DNA of 64,000 bases from NCBI RefSeq assembly GCF_910592395.1, contig NC_088322.1, forward strand, positions 746,001-810,000, written 5' to 3'. The position numbers and the translations under genes were made by a program. Source of the DNA: Lineus longissimus. Its lineage: Eukaryota > Nemertea > Pilidiophora > Heteronemertea > Lineidae. Below the pieces are notes generated by a model that worked only from the letters and a program-made list of their open reading frames with translations, did not search any database and had not been told where the DNA came from. Position 1 is the first letter of the stretch, and each line of letters starts with the position of its first letter. Positions 54,100 through 64,000 of the stretch are shown here, in pieces.

Positions 54100-56440
54100 G
54101 AACCCTGGTTGTGACATTGTCCACTCCTCCAGCTGCACACCACCAAATCCACAACAATGTCACACCAGTTATTTAGTTCATCATGCTTTGCGCTAGATGG
54201 CACCAACTGTCAGGCATGTTGGTGAATATGGAAGATAAGTGTCCCTGCATTTGGTCTCAAACCCAGGTTGTGACGTTGTCCTCAGGCTGTTCATTCATAT
54301 CATTGGAATAGGTTGGCCAAGCCTCATGGTAGAGTTTGCTAGTAAATTTCGTCTTGGTGTTTTGTTAGGGTTGACACATTCTCAACTTGTCAATTCTTGA
54401 CAACTTGTCAATTCTTGACAGGAAACAACCTTATGGCTGAATAAATGGTCCTGGTCTCCAGTCATCTGCAGCCATTAGGGTATTCATTCTTTTGCTGGCT
54501 GCTTCATTCTCTGCTAGTTGAAAATGGGTCATCCTAAACATCATCCACAAGGATTTTAGTCATTGATTGCAATAAATTGTTATGATCATAAATTCACAAA
54601 CATCATAGACTACCTATGATAGATGCCGATTGTTTCAAATAGTTGCCACATTTCGAACTTTTCATAGCTGGCATAACGCTGCAGTCCTACACTTACATGA
54701 ATGCATGAAACTCTCTCCATCAAATCGTGTGCCGTAAACTGCCATAGCCAATACAATCGCCAGCCCCCCACGACAATTTTACTTCCTTTTGCTTACCAGA
54801 TAAGAAAGACTGTATAGCTGATTACTATATATATTAGAACCTTGTAGGTCAACACTGCTGAATACTACATACCTATTTATGATCACCACATTACCAGCAA
54901 TCCCCAACTTTATTATGCCGCTGCTAAATGCAGGCGCTACGATCGAGTTTGACACGTGACCCAATTTAGCCAATCAGAGCGTTCATCAATAATAAAATAT
55001 ATTTTTAGTACAAGAAATCAATGCCTTTTGTCAGTTTTATGCCTTCAAGTTGTGGGTTCACAATTTTGAATGTGTTCCAGCTCATCAAAAGAACAGGGTT
55101 TTGTCTAGAATCACGGTTTTCCGAGTTTCTCCTTGTCAACACTGTCAGGAACCCCCCCATCCTATCTACCTAGCCAACACCCAGACAGAGGTTACCAAAT
55201 GACATAGCTGAGAGAGCCCAAACATCTGAGGAATCCATGCAACAGCAAAAGCTTTGGCAAATATGCTGAAGAGAAGGATGCAATATAATATTTCGGGCTT
55301 GGTCACCCGCCTACCCCCCCCCCCCCCTGACATGACCCTTCCCAGCCCTAGTGTCCTTAATTGAACCATCCAAAGCTAGGTATCTTAGGCCATAAAGTGG
55401 ACAAATAAAGCAAGAAGTTATCAAAGGGCAGTCATTCTCATATCTTCAAAGATCACTTGAGGTCCAGCTTTTCATGTATGTTGATGTTTGGACATATATT
55501 CTCTCCTCAAATCCACTTGGGACGCCAATTTGGACCCCCCTGTGGACATGGAAAAATTTTCAATTTTCCCAATGGCATGTGTTTCAGTATACTCAGTATG
55601 ATGCTGCCTTCTGCAGGAGTTATCGGCAAACTAAATTTGCAAACTCTATGTGATTCAAAAAGGCCACAGAAGTCGGCCAATTTTCATGTTTTCTTAGAAT
55701 TTACATTAGGAAAAATTGCAATTCACGTGGTATTTTCAACCCATAGGTGGACATGGAAAAATTTTCACCAATCAACTCAAAATTTGGCCTGCAAATGCCT
55801 TGATAGTCATAGAATCACATACGCTATCGGCAACTAGGCTTTAGTTACACAGAAAGCCGTGAGATGTCTCTCACCTCGATCTGCTATAGAAAACGTATGC
55901 TTGGCTCTGGAAGGGAGTTTGGCGCATGCGCAGCTAAAAGGTTGGGAATTGCTGGTAATGAATCTTCTCCCACTCTTTCTTCTTACCGAATGTGTCCACA
56001 CTGCACTTATGGTCATTGTACTTTCATCTTATGTAAAATGTAACTTTTTACACGGTTTCAATAAACGATTTGTAATTTGTAATTTGTATATTATAAATTT
56101 CACTAATAATTTGACGCCGCCAATTCCACTGGTCTTCGAAATACGTAAGCTACACTGTTGACGACTATGACACTCCTCACAAACCACATCGTGAATCAGA
56201 CGCCGATAGGCTTGTACAAATTCAACCCATTTCATCTTTTTTATTCTATCTGTTGTGCTTGTCACGCACACATATATATACAGTATTTAATAGGCGCGTG
56301 CAATGACGGATTTTCTATGATGAAATGGCATTAGCCTTCCAATGTTGAGACAGTACACTAATTTTCTAAAAACAATCATGCAGTGTTCATAATATGCCGG
56401 TTCTTTGGAAGTGGTATTAACGATTCGTTTGGGCGATGTA
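54100..56440. other. No gene recognised; small duplications
   Basis: TTGTCAATTCTTGACAAC is tandemly repeated near 54388-54420. TGGACATGGAAAAATTTTCA occurs at about 55543 and 55749. A 14-C run lies near 55314-55327. Frames up to 126 residues (55457-55837) have no motif. Confidence 0.35.
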
Positions 56441-56449
56441 TTTTACGGC

Positions 56450-56955
56450 TTTATCAAAGTCGAGGAAATACGAGAATTCTCGATTACGTGAAATTAACCC
56501 GTGGAGATACACGATTCCATTCCGAATAATAGCGATAAACAGCGATTGAAATACGAGATTGTTCGACAATCGGATTATGCCCCCTGTGGATTCAACAGGT
56601 AAGGCTTAAATTCCGGTAATGCGACACCTATAACCCATTGCAGAACTGAAATCCTCGGCCAACCTAGAAGAATCTCGTATTCTGATCGGATTTGATAGAA
56701 TTTTCTCATCTTCATAAAGGACCAAATTTACGAGAATTCGCAATGATTCTCGATATCTTGGGGATTATCGCGCTAACACCATGGGTTCAATCTTTTCGAT
56801 AGAATTCGAGATTTTGCTCTGCATGTCGTCGCAGTCGAGGCTTATAATACGAGATGAATTCGATGCACAGATTAGCCACCCCTGTTGATTTACGAGATAT
56901 TACAATGCTGATACAGAATACGATTGAAATACGAGAAAAATACGAGATCTGGGGT
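56450..56955. repeat. Cluster of TACGAGA / TCTCGTA motifs
   Basis: At least eight copies of (A/T)TACGAGA or its complement lie within about 500 bp, several extended to TACGAGAATTCTCG. This resembles the subterminal motif clusters of DNA transposons. No inverted ends were found. Confidence 0.5.
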
Positions 56956-57048
56956 TCATAGTGTTAAGCACTTTGTTCAGAGAAGCCTGATTGGGCACAT
57001 GCTTTGTTTGCATTTGGCCAGTTTGAGGAATCAGAGGCTGGGGCATAA

Positions 57049-57500
57049 TCAATAGATCTGAAATATCATTTGAAAATTCCTCAACAGGTAGTCAGACTTG
57101 TCAACAGACTCAAACTGATCAACAGAGTCAACAAACCTAGGCTCTGTAGCCTTTGTATTCAACTGAGCTGCTCGAATGGGCTTTGGTGGAACAAATGGGA
57201 TCACTGGAACTTGCAATGGGGGAGCCAGTGCCTGAGGAAGACCTTCGTTAGTACCAACATCATCCACTGTCGGGGTTGGCAGCACTGGGGCTACAGCTGG
57301 TGTGCTAACAGTTTTCCTAATCCTTGGCCGGGGTTGTGGTCTAGGTTTGTAAAGAGGTTTGATTGGAATTAGCATTCTCTTAGCATATATGCACGAGTTA
57401 CAATTTTCTCAGGTGCTGGCAAGCTGAAGAAAACATCATGAGTGACTGCATCATGCCATGATTCAAGTTCATTCACTTTCTCACTCCGAGCAGAGAATGC
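57049..57500 (-). pseudogene. Proline-rich coding remnant, unrecognised
   Basis: On the minus strand 57500-57395 reads WHDAVTHDVFFSLPAPEKIV and ends AYMLREC before a stop. With a one-base shift, 57375-57049 continues as 108 residues with RPQPRPRIRK and a proline/valine-rich linker. Both parts look protein-like in composition and the join suggests a broken gene or an exon boundary. A possible acceptor (TTTGAATAG) precedes the first part. I cannot name the family. Confidence 0.3.
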
Positions 57501-57509
57501 TATTCAAAT

Positions 57510-57984
57510 GACGTGGCAGGTCTGAGCCAAGCAGTTGGCAAAAAGTGGGTCTAGATGGTTAAAAGTTTAACCTGTGTGCTTAAAGAAGAGACGTGAAACC
57601 GGAGAGGTTGAACCAGCTGGACAGTAAAGGAAATAAGTATATGGAGGGAAATAGTATTTAATGATTGTAAGTGCGCCTTAGCGCAGTTTTGTAATCTTCA
57701 AAAAGTGACGCTGAACTGCGGATACGGAAACTGGGTCGTTTTCCCGCGCTGCCTTCGCGCATGCGCCTAACCTTCGAATTTTCGTCATTTTGATATTTTT
57801 GTAGTATTGTTGTGGACAACGAAACACATCTATGCAAAGTACAATAGTTCAGGCACTCATAGAGATTTCACGGACGACACAGAAATTCGTATTAAAGTAA
57901 ATCATCCCGTCGAGTCCTATGAGTTGTTTGTTGATAGTTTCGCTGCCCGCACCCACAGTGAAATCTCTATGATCAAGAATCGAG
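57510..57984 (+). other. Leader region of the BEL element, possible 5' LTR
   Basis: C/G-rich and palindromic motifs (GTGCGCCTTAGCGCAG, CGCGCATGCGCC) precede the BEL gag. No repeat of this sequence was found to the right before the window ends, so an LTR cannot be confirmed. A 15-bp inverted repeat, TCATAGAGATTTCAC (57857-57871) and its complement (57958-57972), lies just before the gag ATG. Confidence 0.4.
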
Positions 57985-60900
57985 ATGGATGGAGACAGCC
58001 ACGCTGATGAGATGTCGAAGCTAAGTAGAGAGGAGAGCGAGGCCAGATTCGAGATAGTGGAGTTGCAGATAGAATTGGAGCACATGGTGAGAAGCAACCA
58101 AATAGAAACACAGATGAGAGAAATGACTTTCGAACTTGAAAAGCTCAGACTAGAACGGGAAATCAAGCGTAAGGAAGTTCGGAGACTCGCGGAACAACCA
58201 GTAGACTCAGATGAAACGTTAATAACCAACTTGCAGCTCCTTGCTAACGTAGCAGTGGCCAGTACCACCGCCAAGACAACTCCCACGGATGAGGATGCTG
58301 ACACAACTAGTACTAGCAGACCCCCACCGGAGGTATCGGCACAGCAGAACTTGGACCCACAAGCACCTGTCTTCAAACCAACAGTTGAGAACAGCCACCC
58401 GCCTGGGATACCGTTTCCCCAGGTACCGCCTACAATGAACCCGCCCTTTTCGGAAGATCAGTTTGGGGAACTCATTAAGATGTTTGCAGGCCAGATAACG
58501 ATCGGACGGCTTCCACCACCCGAGCCCACAGTCTTCAGCGGTGATCCCCTCATGTACCCAGCATGGAAAGCGGCATTTCATACACTAATAGAAGGTCGAG
58601 GGATACCTAAGAGGGAACAGATACACTACCTACGGAGATATTTGTCGGGCCCCGCCAAAGAGGCCATTGAAGGTTACCTGTACATGGATACTGAGGAGGC
58701 ATACATTAGAGCAAAGGAGGTTTTGGAAAAACGGTTTGGTGAGCCATTTGTCGTTGCTGATGCGTTCCGTAAGAAGTTGGAGTCATGGCCCAAGGTTGGA
58801 AATCGTGATGGGACGGGATTGAGGAAACTCAGTGATTTCCTACAGCAATGTAATACAGCAATGAGTTCCATTGGTTATCTCAGCATTTTGGACGATTGTC
58901 GTGAAAACCGTAAAATACTGGCCAAGTTACCAGATTGGTTAGTATCGAGATGGGGGAGAAAAGTGTCAGACTATAAGCTCGTAACTGAACAGTTTCCACC
59001 CTTTCGTGTGTTCGCTGATTTTATGTCTCGTGAAGCCGACATTTCTTGTGATCCTATCACGTCGCTACAGTCTCTTCACTCTGGTGCCACTGGTAACGCC
59101 AGGACAGGGGACAAGCCTACAACAGGGTCGTCGCATGGGCATGAAAAGAGAAGCCATGAAAAGATGTCTTCCCTTGCTACTGAGACAACTGAACCCATGA
59201 ACAGCCATCGAAAATCCACTATGACAGGTTCCTTTGTTGATAAGAAGAAATGCGTTTGCTGTGAAGAGGTCCATATGCTTGATGATTGTCCGGTGTTCTT
59301 GGCGAAGACACTGGAGGACCGTAAGCAATTTGTCAAGGCAAACCGTCTTTGTTTTTCCTGTATGAAAAAGGCACACCAAGCTAAGGACTGCAAGAGACGC
59401 TCCAAATGTAAAAAGTGTGAGAGAACTCACCCTACTGCACTACATGATGAGACACGCTTTATCCAGGTCAACAGTATGGTAAAAGACAGTGGATTGAAGG
59501 AAGATAAGACAGAAAGGGCCAGCGTCAAACATAGCGGAATCAACCATGTTGGCGGTTGTGACAGTGCATCGGTCAGTAAGAGCTCCATGATAGTACCGGT
59601 CTGGGTGTCTCACGAGGACCGGCCTGAGTATGAGATACTATCGTACGCCATGTTGGATACTCAATCCGATACCACGTTTGTATTAGAGAACACTCGGAAA
59701 ACGCTTGGCTTGGTTGGGACAAAGTCACATCTGAGTTTGTCGACCATGTCTAGAGAAAACGAAATCATAGAAACTGTTAAAGTCAAAGGATTGGTCGTCA
59801 GAGGGATGAACAGTGACTTGAAAATAAATCTGCCTCCATCCTTCAGTCGTGATGTGATGCCGATGAACCGGGAACACATTCCCACCCCTGAGATTGCGAA
59901 TGTGTGGCCCCACCTGACTAGGATTGCATCTGAATTGCCACCACTCCAGGATTGCAACGTCGCGCTGCTGATCGGGTACAACTGCCCCCAGGCCTTGGCC
60001 CCAAGAGAAGTTATAGCCCTCTCCGCTAATGCACCCTATGCCCAGAGAACGGATTTGGGATGGGGTATAGTAGGAACCGTAGATCCGAATCAAATCGACA
60101 TGACGGGTGACAACATAGGTGTGAGCCATAGAATTGTTACGTATGGTGACAAAACCAGCGCTGAACATTGCCAAGAACAAAGAACACTAGTCATGCCAAA
60201 CCGTATTAAAGAAATCATCACCATCCTCGAGTCTGATTTCAAGGACGCTGATGTCAAGGACAGTTGCGGACCACAGTCTTATGAAGACAAAAAGTTCATG
60301 GGCATACTTGATGCTGGCATAGTGCAGCGTGCCGATGGTCACTACGAGATGCCACTGCCTTTTAAGGGAAACCGACCAGAGCTACCAGAGAGTCGGGGAA
60401 AGGCGCTTAGGAGACTAAATCAGCTGAAGTTGAAGCTCAACCGGGAACCGGCTTACAGGGATAAGTATGTAGCGTTCATGCAAAGGATGATCGATAAGGG
60501 TGATGCCGAGCTTGTACCATTGGATGCTCAGTCATCAAAAGAGCACTCCTCACAGCATTGGTACGTGCCACATTTTGGAGTCGTGAATGCCAAGAAACCC
60601 GACAAAGTCAGAGTCGTCTTCGATTGCCAAGCAGAATGTGCCGGACACTCGATAAATAAACATCTGCTGCAGGGACCAGACCTGACCAACTCCCTACTAG
60701 GCGTCCTTTGCCGCTTCCGCCAAGAGACCGTAGCAATCACATGTGACGTGGAACAAATGTTCCATCAGTTTAAGGTAGCTGAGGAGGATAGAGACTATCT
60801 TCGATTTTTATGGTGGTCCGATGGTAAACTCGATGAGCAGCCCAAGGAGTACCGAATGACTGTGCACCTTTTTGGAGGCACATCATCCCCATCATGCTGC

Positions 60901-61236
60901 AACTTTGGATTTAAGCGACTGGCAGATGACTATGAAGCTGAGTATGGACACCAGGCTGCTGATTTCATCAGAGATAATTTCTACGTTGATGATGGCCTAA
61001 CATCGCTACCAAGCGATGGAGAGGTCATACACTTGCTTGAAAACACTCAGAAACTGTGTAAAGAGGGAGGACTGCACCTTCACAAGATCAATTCTAACTC
61101 AGACGCTGTGATCCAGAGTGTAGCAGAAAAGGATAGAGCCGCTAAGAATAGTACGCGCCTACTAACTGAGAGCAATAATGTCACTACTCATGAGCCTACA
61201 CTGGATCGGGCCCTGGGGATATATACTGGTGTGTAA
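57985..61236 (+). CDS. gag-pol: BEL/Pao Gag-Pol, N-terminal part: Gag, protease, RT
   Basis: ATG at 57985, 1,083 residues. Residues 1-75 are a charged coiled coil. The BEL gag domain follows (YPAWKAAFHTLIEG, LRRYLSGPAKEAI). Three zinc motifs read CVCCEEVHMLDDC, CFSCMKKAHQAKDC and CKKCERTH. The protease is of the retroviral-aspartyl type but reads AMLDTQSDTTFV in place of DTG (Asp codon 59655-59657). DUF1758-like and linker segments follow. The RT has RVVFDCQAE, CDVEQMFHQF and YVDDG (60982-60993). The frame is open to TAA at 61234-61236, where a one-base change near 61225 ends it (GIYTGV), just as the connection region begins. Confidence 0.9.
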   Translation: MDGDSHADEMSKLSREESEARFEIVELQIELEHMVRSNQIETQMREMTFELEKLRLEREIKRKEVRRLAEQPVDSDETLITNLQLLANVAVASTTAKTTPTDEDADTTSTSRPPPEVSAQQNLDPQAPVFKPTVENSHPPGIPFPQVPPTMNPPFSEDQFGELIKMFAGQITIGRLPPPEPTVFSGDPLMYPAWKAAFHTLIEGRGIPKREQIHYLRRYLSGPAKEAIEGYLYMDTEEAYIRAKEVLEKRFGEPFVVADAFRKKLESWPKVGNRDGTGLRKLSDFLQQCNTAMSSIGYLSILDDCRENRKILAKLPDWLVSRWGRKVSDYKLVTEQFPPFRVFADFMSREADISCDPITSLQSLHSGATGNARTGDKPTTGSSHGHEKRSHEKMSSLATETTEPMNSHRKSTMTGSFVDKKKCVCCEEVHMLDDCPVFLAKTLEDRKQFVKANRLCFSCMKKAHQAKDCKRRSKCKKCERTHPTALHDETRFIQVNSMVKDSGLKEDKTERASVKHSGINHVGGCDSASVSKSSMIVPVWVSHEDRPEYEILSYAMLDTQSDTTFVLENTRKTLGLVGTKSHLSLSTMSRENEIIETVKVKGLVVRGMNSDLKINLPPSFSRDVMPMNREHIPTPEIANVWPHLTRIASELPPLQDCNVALLIGYNCPQALAPREVIALSANAPYAQRTDLGWGIVGTVDPNQIDMTGDNIGVSHRIVTYGDKTSAEHCQEQRTLVMPNRIKEIITILESDFKDADVKDSCGPQSYEDKKFMGILDAGIVQRADGHYEMPLPFKGNRPELPESRGKALRRLNQLKLKLNREPAYRDKYVAFMQRMIDKGDAELVPLDAQSSKEHSSQHWYVPHFGVVNAKKPDKVRVVFDCQAECAGHSINKHLLQGPDLTNSLLGVLCRFRQETVAITCDVEQMFHQFKVAEEDRDYLRFLWWSDGKLDEQPKEYRMTVHLFGGTSSPSCCNFGFKRLADDYEAEYGHQAADFIRDNFYVDDGLTSLPSDGEVIHLLENTQKLCKEGGLHLHKINSNSDAVIQSVAEKDRAAKNSTRLLTESNNVTTHEPTLDRALGIYTGV

Positions 61237-63689
61237 CATCCGACACGTTTCAGTTCAAGATCGTCCTGCGAGACCGCCCCAACACCCGACGTGGTATTCT
61301 GTCAACTATTGGGACCATCTATGACCCAATGGGCTTAATTGGGCCTGTGCTTCTGATCGGCCGGCAGATATTGCAAGAACTCTGTGCTCTTGACCTAGAT
61401 TGGGACAGTCAACCACCTGAAGACATACTACTGAGATGGGAACGCTGGAGAGATGATTTGTTTACCTTGGATCAGCTGAAAATCCCTCGTTGTTTGAAAC
61501 CAGCAGATTTTGGTGAAGTCACATCCATAGGTCTTCACCATTTCTCAGATGCTTCGCAGCTTGCTTACGGACAATGTTCCTATGTAAGAATGGTAAATCA
61601 AGAAGGAAGAGTTCACTGCAGTCTTGTCCTGGGAAAGGCTAGAGTAGCTCCTTTACGCCCAATCACCATACCACGACTCGAACTCACAGCTGCGGTGCTA
61701 TCTGCGAATATGAGTGCTGTTGTCAGGAGAGAGCTGACTTACAAGATAGACTCTGAGACTTTCTGGACTGATAGTACTGTAGTCCTAGGGTATATACAGA
61801 ACGATGCAAAACGCTTCCACGTCTATGTCGCGAATAGAATCCAACAGATTCGGGACAAGAGCAAGTCGAACCAGTGGAGACACGTTAAAGGCGAGAATAA
61901 CCCAGCAGATGAAGGTTCCAGGGGAGTAACTGCGACGAGATTTGTACAGCCTGAGATGACAAAATGGTTGACCGGACCTGCCTTCCTTTGGGAGACCAAA
62001 CTGCCAGACGCATCTGACATTGAGAGTGCACTATCACCCAAGGACCCTGAGGTGAAAAGTGTTGCCCTGGTCACCAAAGTCACCAAAACAGAACCAGGCC
62101 TCATACCAGATCGCCTGACACGTTTCTCTTCCTGGAGCAAAGCTAAGACTTCGATTGCCACCTGTCTTCAGTATAAACGCCGTTTGAGGGACAAAGCCAA
62201 TGGAGCACAGCTGAAACCCAAGACACTTGACACATCCGATCTAAAAGAGGCTGAGACGGAGATCGTGAAAAGGATACAAGCCCTGGCTTTCGGAGAAGAG
62301 ATTGAGACATTGAAGCAGTTGAGACGTACAAAGGACAATGTCACAACCAAGAAAAATGCCATCGATAGGAAGCCAGTCTTGAAGGACAACTCGAGATTGC
62401 GTAAGCTGGACCCCTGCCTGGATGGAGATGACGTACTACGAGTGGGTGGACGGATTAGGAGGGCTGACTTCCCGAATGAGGTAAAACATCCTGCGGTCTT
62501 GCCTAGAGACAATCATGTAACAACCCTGGTCATACGGCACTTCCATGAGGCCCAGGGACACACAGGACGTGGGATGACGGTAAATGCTATCAGGTTGGCT
62601 GGGTTTTGGATTCTCGGATGTCGACGTGCTGTGGCAAGCTATATACATACCTGCGTCGGTTGCAGAAAATTACGACGTGCGTTGCAAGGGCAGAAGATGG
62701 CGGACCTCCCAACCGATCGACTAGAACCAGCGCCCCCCTTTACTCATTGCGGTGTAGATGTTTTCGGGCCTTGGACCATCAAAGAGGGCAGAAAGGAGAT
62801 TAAGCGATGGGGAGTACTGTACACCTGTCTTGGAATGAGGGCAATACACGTTGAGACGCTTAATTCCATGTCCACAGACTCCTTTATCAACTCGTTGAGA
62901 CGCTTGATAGCTGTCCGCGGCGCTGTACAACTTATTAGGTGTGATAACGGTACCAACTTCGTAGGAGCGAAAAACGAATTAGAGCAGGCCTGGTCAAAAA
63001 TGGATTTTGACCAAATACGGAAATACTTGCTGAAAGAAGAATGTGATCTTGATTTCCGGATGAATGTTCCCCGGGCTAGCCATCACGGAGGAGTCTGGGA
63101 ACGCCAGATACGCTCAGTACGCAACGTTTTGGCAGGGATGCTGTTACATGAAGGAACACAGCTGGATGATGAGTCACTACGCACTCTATTGTATGAGGTG
63201 ATGGCCATCGTCAATGGGCGCCCTCTCACTACAGACAATCTTTACGATCCTACCTCACTGCAGCCGTTAGTACCAAATCAGTTATTGACCATGAAATCTC
63301 GGGTGATCATTCCACCACCAGGCACCTTTCCACGAGAGGACCTACTTCTAAAGAAAAGGTGGCGCCGCGTGCAACATCTTGCAAATCGCTTCTGGTGCCA
63401 GTGGCGAAAGGAGTATGTCAATAACCTGCAAGAACGGCCAAAATGGAATCAGGACGTGCGCAATCTCAAAGTCGGTGACATCGTCATCATGAAAGATGAT
63501 GAGCTACCTCGCAATCTCTGGAGGCTATGTAGAGTAGCAGCTGTCGTGGTGGACGAGGACGGTCATGTCCGTAAAGTCCGTCTTGCTGTAGGAGATCGCG
63601 CTCTGGACAAAAATGGAAAACGTATTCAAGCCACCACTTATTTTGAAAGACCTGTACAGAAGGTTGTGCTGATTTGTGAAGGAGACTAG
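61227..63689 (+). CDS. pol: BEL/Pao Pol, C-terminal part: RNase H and integrase
   Basis: The frame picks up at 61227 with WCVTSDTFQFK; its first ATG is later. TIYDPMGLIGP is the conserved Pao connection motif. RNase H has HHFSDASQLAYG, PRLELTAAVL, FWTDSTVVLGYI and NPADEGSRG. The integrase zinc module is HFHEAQGHTGRG with CVGCRKLRR. The DDE core has HCGVDVFGPW, IRCDNGTNFVG and HHGGVWERQIRS. A C-terminal DUF5641-like segment (LKVGDIVIMKDDELPRNLW) completes it. All catalytic residues I can check are present, and about 820 residues are uninterrupted, so the copy is young or close to an active source. Confidence 0.9.
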   Translation, partial: WCVTSDTFQFKIVLRDRPNTRRGILSTIGTIYDPMGLIGPVLLIGRQILQELCALDLDWDSQPPEDILLRWERWRDDLFTLDQLKIPRCLKPADFGEVTSIGLHHFSDASQLAYGQCSYVRMVNQEGRVHCSLVLGKARVAPLRPITIPRLELTAAVLSANMSAVVRRELTYKIDSETFWTDSTVVLGYIQNDAKRFHVYVANRIQQIRDKSKSNQWRHVKGENNPADEGSRGVTATRFVQPEMTKWLTGPAFLWETKLPDASDIESALSPKDPEVKSVALVTKVTKTEPGLIPDRLTRFSSWSKAKTSIATCLQYKRRLRDKANGAQLKPKTLDTSDLKEAETEIVKRIQALAFGEEIETLKQLRRTKDNVTTKKNAIDRKPVLKDNSRLRKLDPCLDGDDVLRVGGRIRRADFPNEVKHPAVLPRDNHVTTLVIRHFHEAQGHTGRGMTVNAIRLAGFWILGCRRAVASYIHTCVGCRKLRRALQGQKMADLPTDRLEPAPPFTHCGVDVFGPWTIKEGRKEIKRWGVLYTCLGMRAIHVETLNSMSTDSFINSLRRLIAVRGAVQLIRCDNGTNFVGAKNELEQAWSKMDFDQIRKYLLKEECDLDFRMNVPRASHHGGVWERQIRSVRNVLAGMLLHEGTQLDDESLRTLLYEVMAIVNGRPLTTDNLYDPTSLQPLVPNQLLTMKSRVIIPPPGTFPREDLLLKKRWRRVQHLANRFWCQWRKEYVNNLQERPKWNQDVRNLKVGDIVIMKDDELPRNLWRLCRVAAVVVDEDGHVRKVRLAVGDRALDKNGKRIQATTYFERPVQKVVLICEGD

Positions 63690-64000
63690 GAGCAGTAGGA
63701 CATGTACTTGCATAAAGAGCTGCACTAACGATTTCTAGTCATAGTTGTGACGAGGAGCCACAGAGGAGTACGTATAGGATCATACGTTTCATGAGGAGCC
63801 ATTAAAATCGGATAGCATACGACGGTTCCAAGCGCTTATGTGTGTGAAAATCGAGTCATGTTGGCTCTTTCATAAGGGTGAAGTACTGGCGACCTCTCCC
63901 CTTCATTACAAGTGAAATATGTTGATTTTGTTTCAAGCTATCATAGTATAACCACAGACCAATGTTCTTCAGGGAGACAGAGTATCGTTAATAATGACTG
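63690..64000 (+). other. Sequence downstream of the BEL element
   Basis: GAGGAGCCA occurs twice (near 63753 and 63793) and TCATACG-type palindromes are present. No LTR start could be placed before the window ends. Confidence 0.35.

Larger units (their letters stand above)
57985..63689 (+). mobile_element. BEL/Pao LTR retrotransposon, coding part
   Basis: Gag, protease, RT, RNase H and integrase occur in BEL/Pao order, as one gag-pol frame broken only by one frameshift near 61225. LTRs were not identified. If present, the left one lies before 57985 and the right one after 63689, possibly outside the window. Confidence 0.88.

Noticed and set aside
57807-58007. Short open frame overlapping the BEL gag start
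   Set aside because: It is in another phase than gag, begins in the leader and ends shortly after the gag ATG. No motif was seen.

Overview
This is a eukaryotic, gene-poor and transposon-rich stretch of genome. The mix of elements points to a marine invertebrate: a Ngaro/DIRS-type tyrosine-recombinase retroelement with an SGNH-hydrolase domain, a Ty3/gypsy element carrying both a chromodomain and an envelope-like gene, a BEL/Pao element, a FLYWCH/MULE gene, a pogo-like transposon and abundant short inverted-repeat elements with TCG microsatellites. I cannot decide from sequence alone between mollusc, amphioxus, hemichordate and echinoderm. I see no ribosome-binding sites, operons or other prokaryotic features. 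Almost every long reading frame belongs to a mobile element. The only candidates for host sequence are a short exon near 16.6 kb and a proline-rich coding remnant near 57.2 kb.

Layout. 0-9.7 kb: members of a non-autonomous family that starts TTTTAGCTCACC and ends GGTGAGCACAATGGCC (copies at 970-2130, and at 5139-8206 with a second copy nested inside it in reverse), plus a ~145-bp tandem array at 2.6-3.8 kb. 9.7-15.7 kb: a decayed minus-strand Ngaro/DIRS-like element bounded by direct repeats in an unusual B-A ... A-B order. It encodes, 5' to 3', an SGNH hydrolase, a gag-like protein, an RNase H (the RT core is deleted) and a tyrosine recombinase. 16-24 kb: a tRNA-like remnant, a putative exon, a second copy of the GCTCACC family, and two Mutator-like elements with 9-bp target duplications. 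24.2-25.9 kb: a ~115-bp satellite interrupted by a 35-bp hairpin. 26.2-26.9 kb: a Harbinger-like element.

27.3-36.8 kb: a complete Ty3/gypsy element with 266-bp LTRs, a 4-bp target duplication (ATCC), a polypurine tract, gag, pol with a C-terminal chromodomain, and an env-like fusion protein. Gag and pol share a frame and are separated by one UAG. Pol and env carry one nonsense codon each and several frameshifts. 38-45 kb: a series of inverted-repeat elements, including a large one with CTGGAAAT-rich ends and a foldback-like element built from a GCCTT minisatellite. 45.5-47.1 kb: a PHD + FLYWCH + MULE-transposase-like gene on the minus strand whose start codon position reads ACG. 47.3-50.4 kb: a 5'-truncated LINE with a 12-bp target duplication, into whose A/T tail a 2,129-bp pogo-like transposon has inserted. 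50.8-57 kb: short repeats and MITEs, no gene that I recognise. 58-63.7 kb: a BEL/Pao gag-pol with a single frameshift; its LTRs were not identified and the right one may lie beyond the window.

The elements do not form one pathway. They record successive insertions, several of them nested. The observations most worth following are the composite nuclear-receptor-like sites (TGACCT-N8-AGGTCA-N3-AGGTCA) repeated through the GCTCACC family, the chromodomain-plus-envelope gypsy element with an apparent readthrough stop, and the rearranged terminal repeats and lost catalytic tyrosine of the Ngaro-like element.
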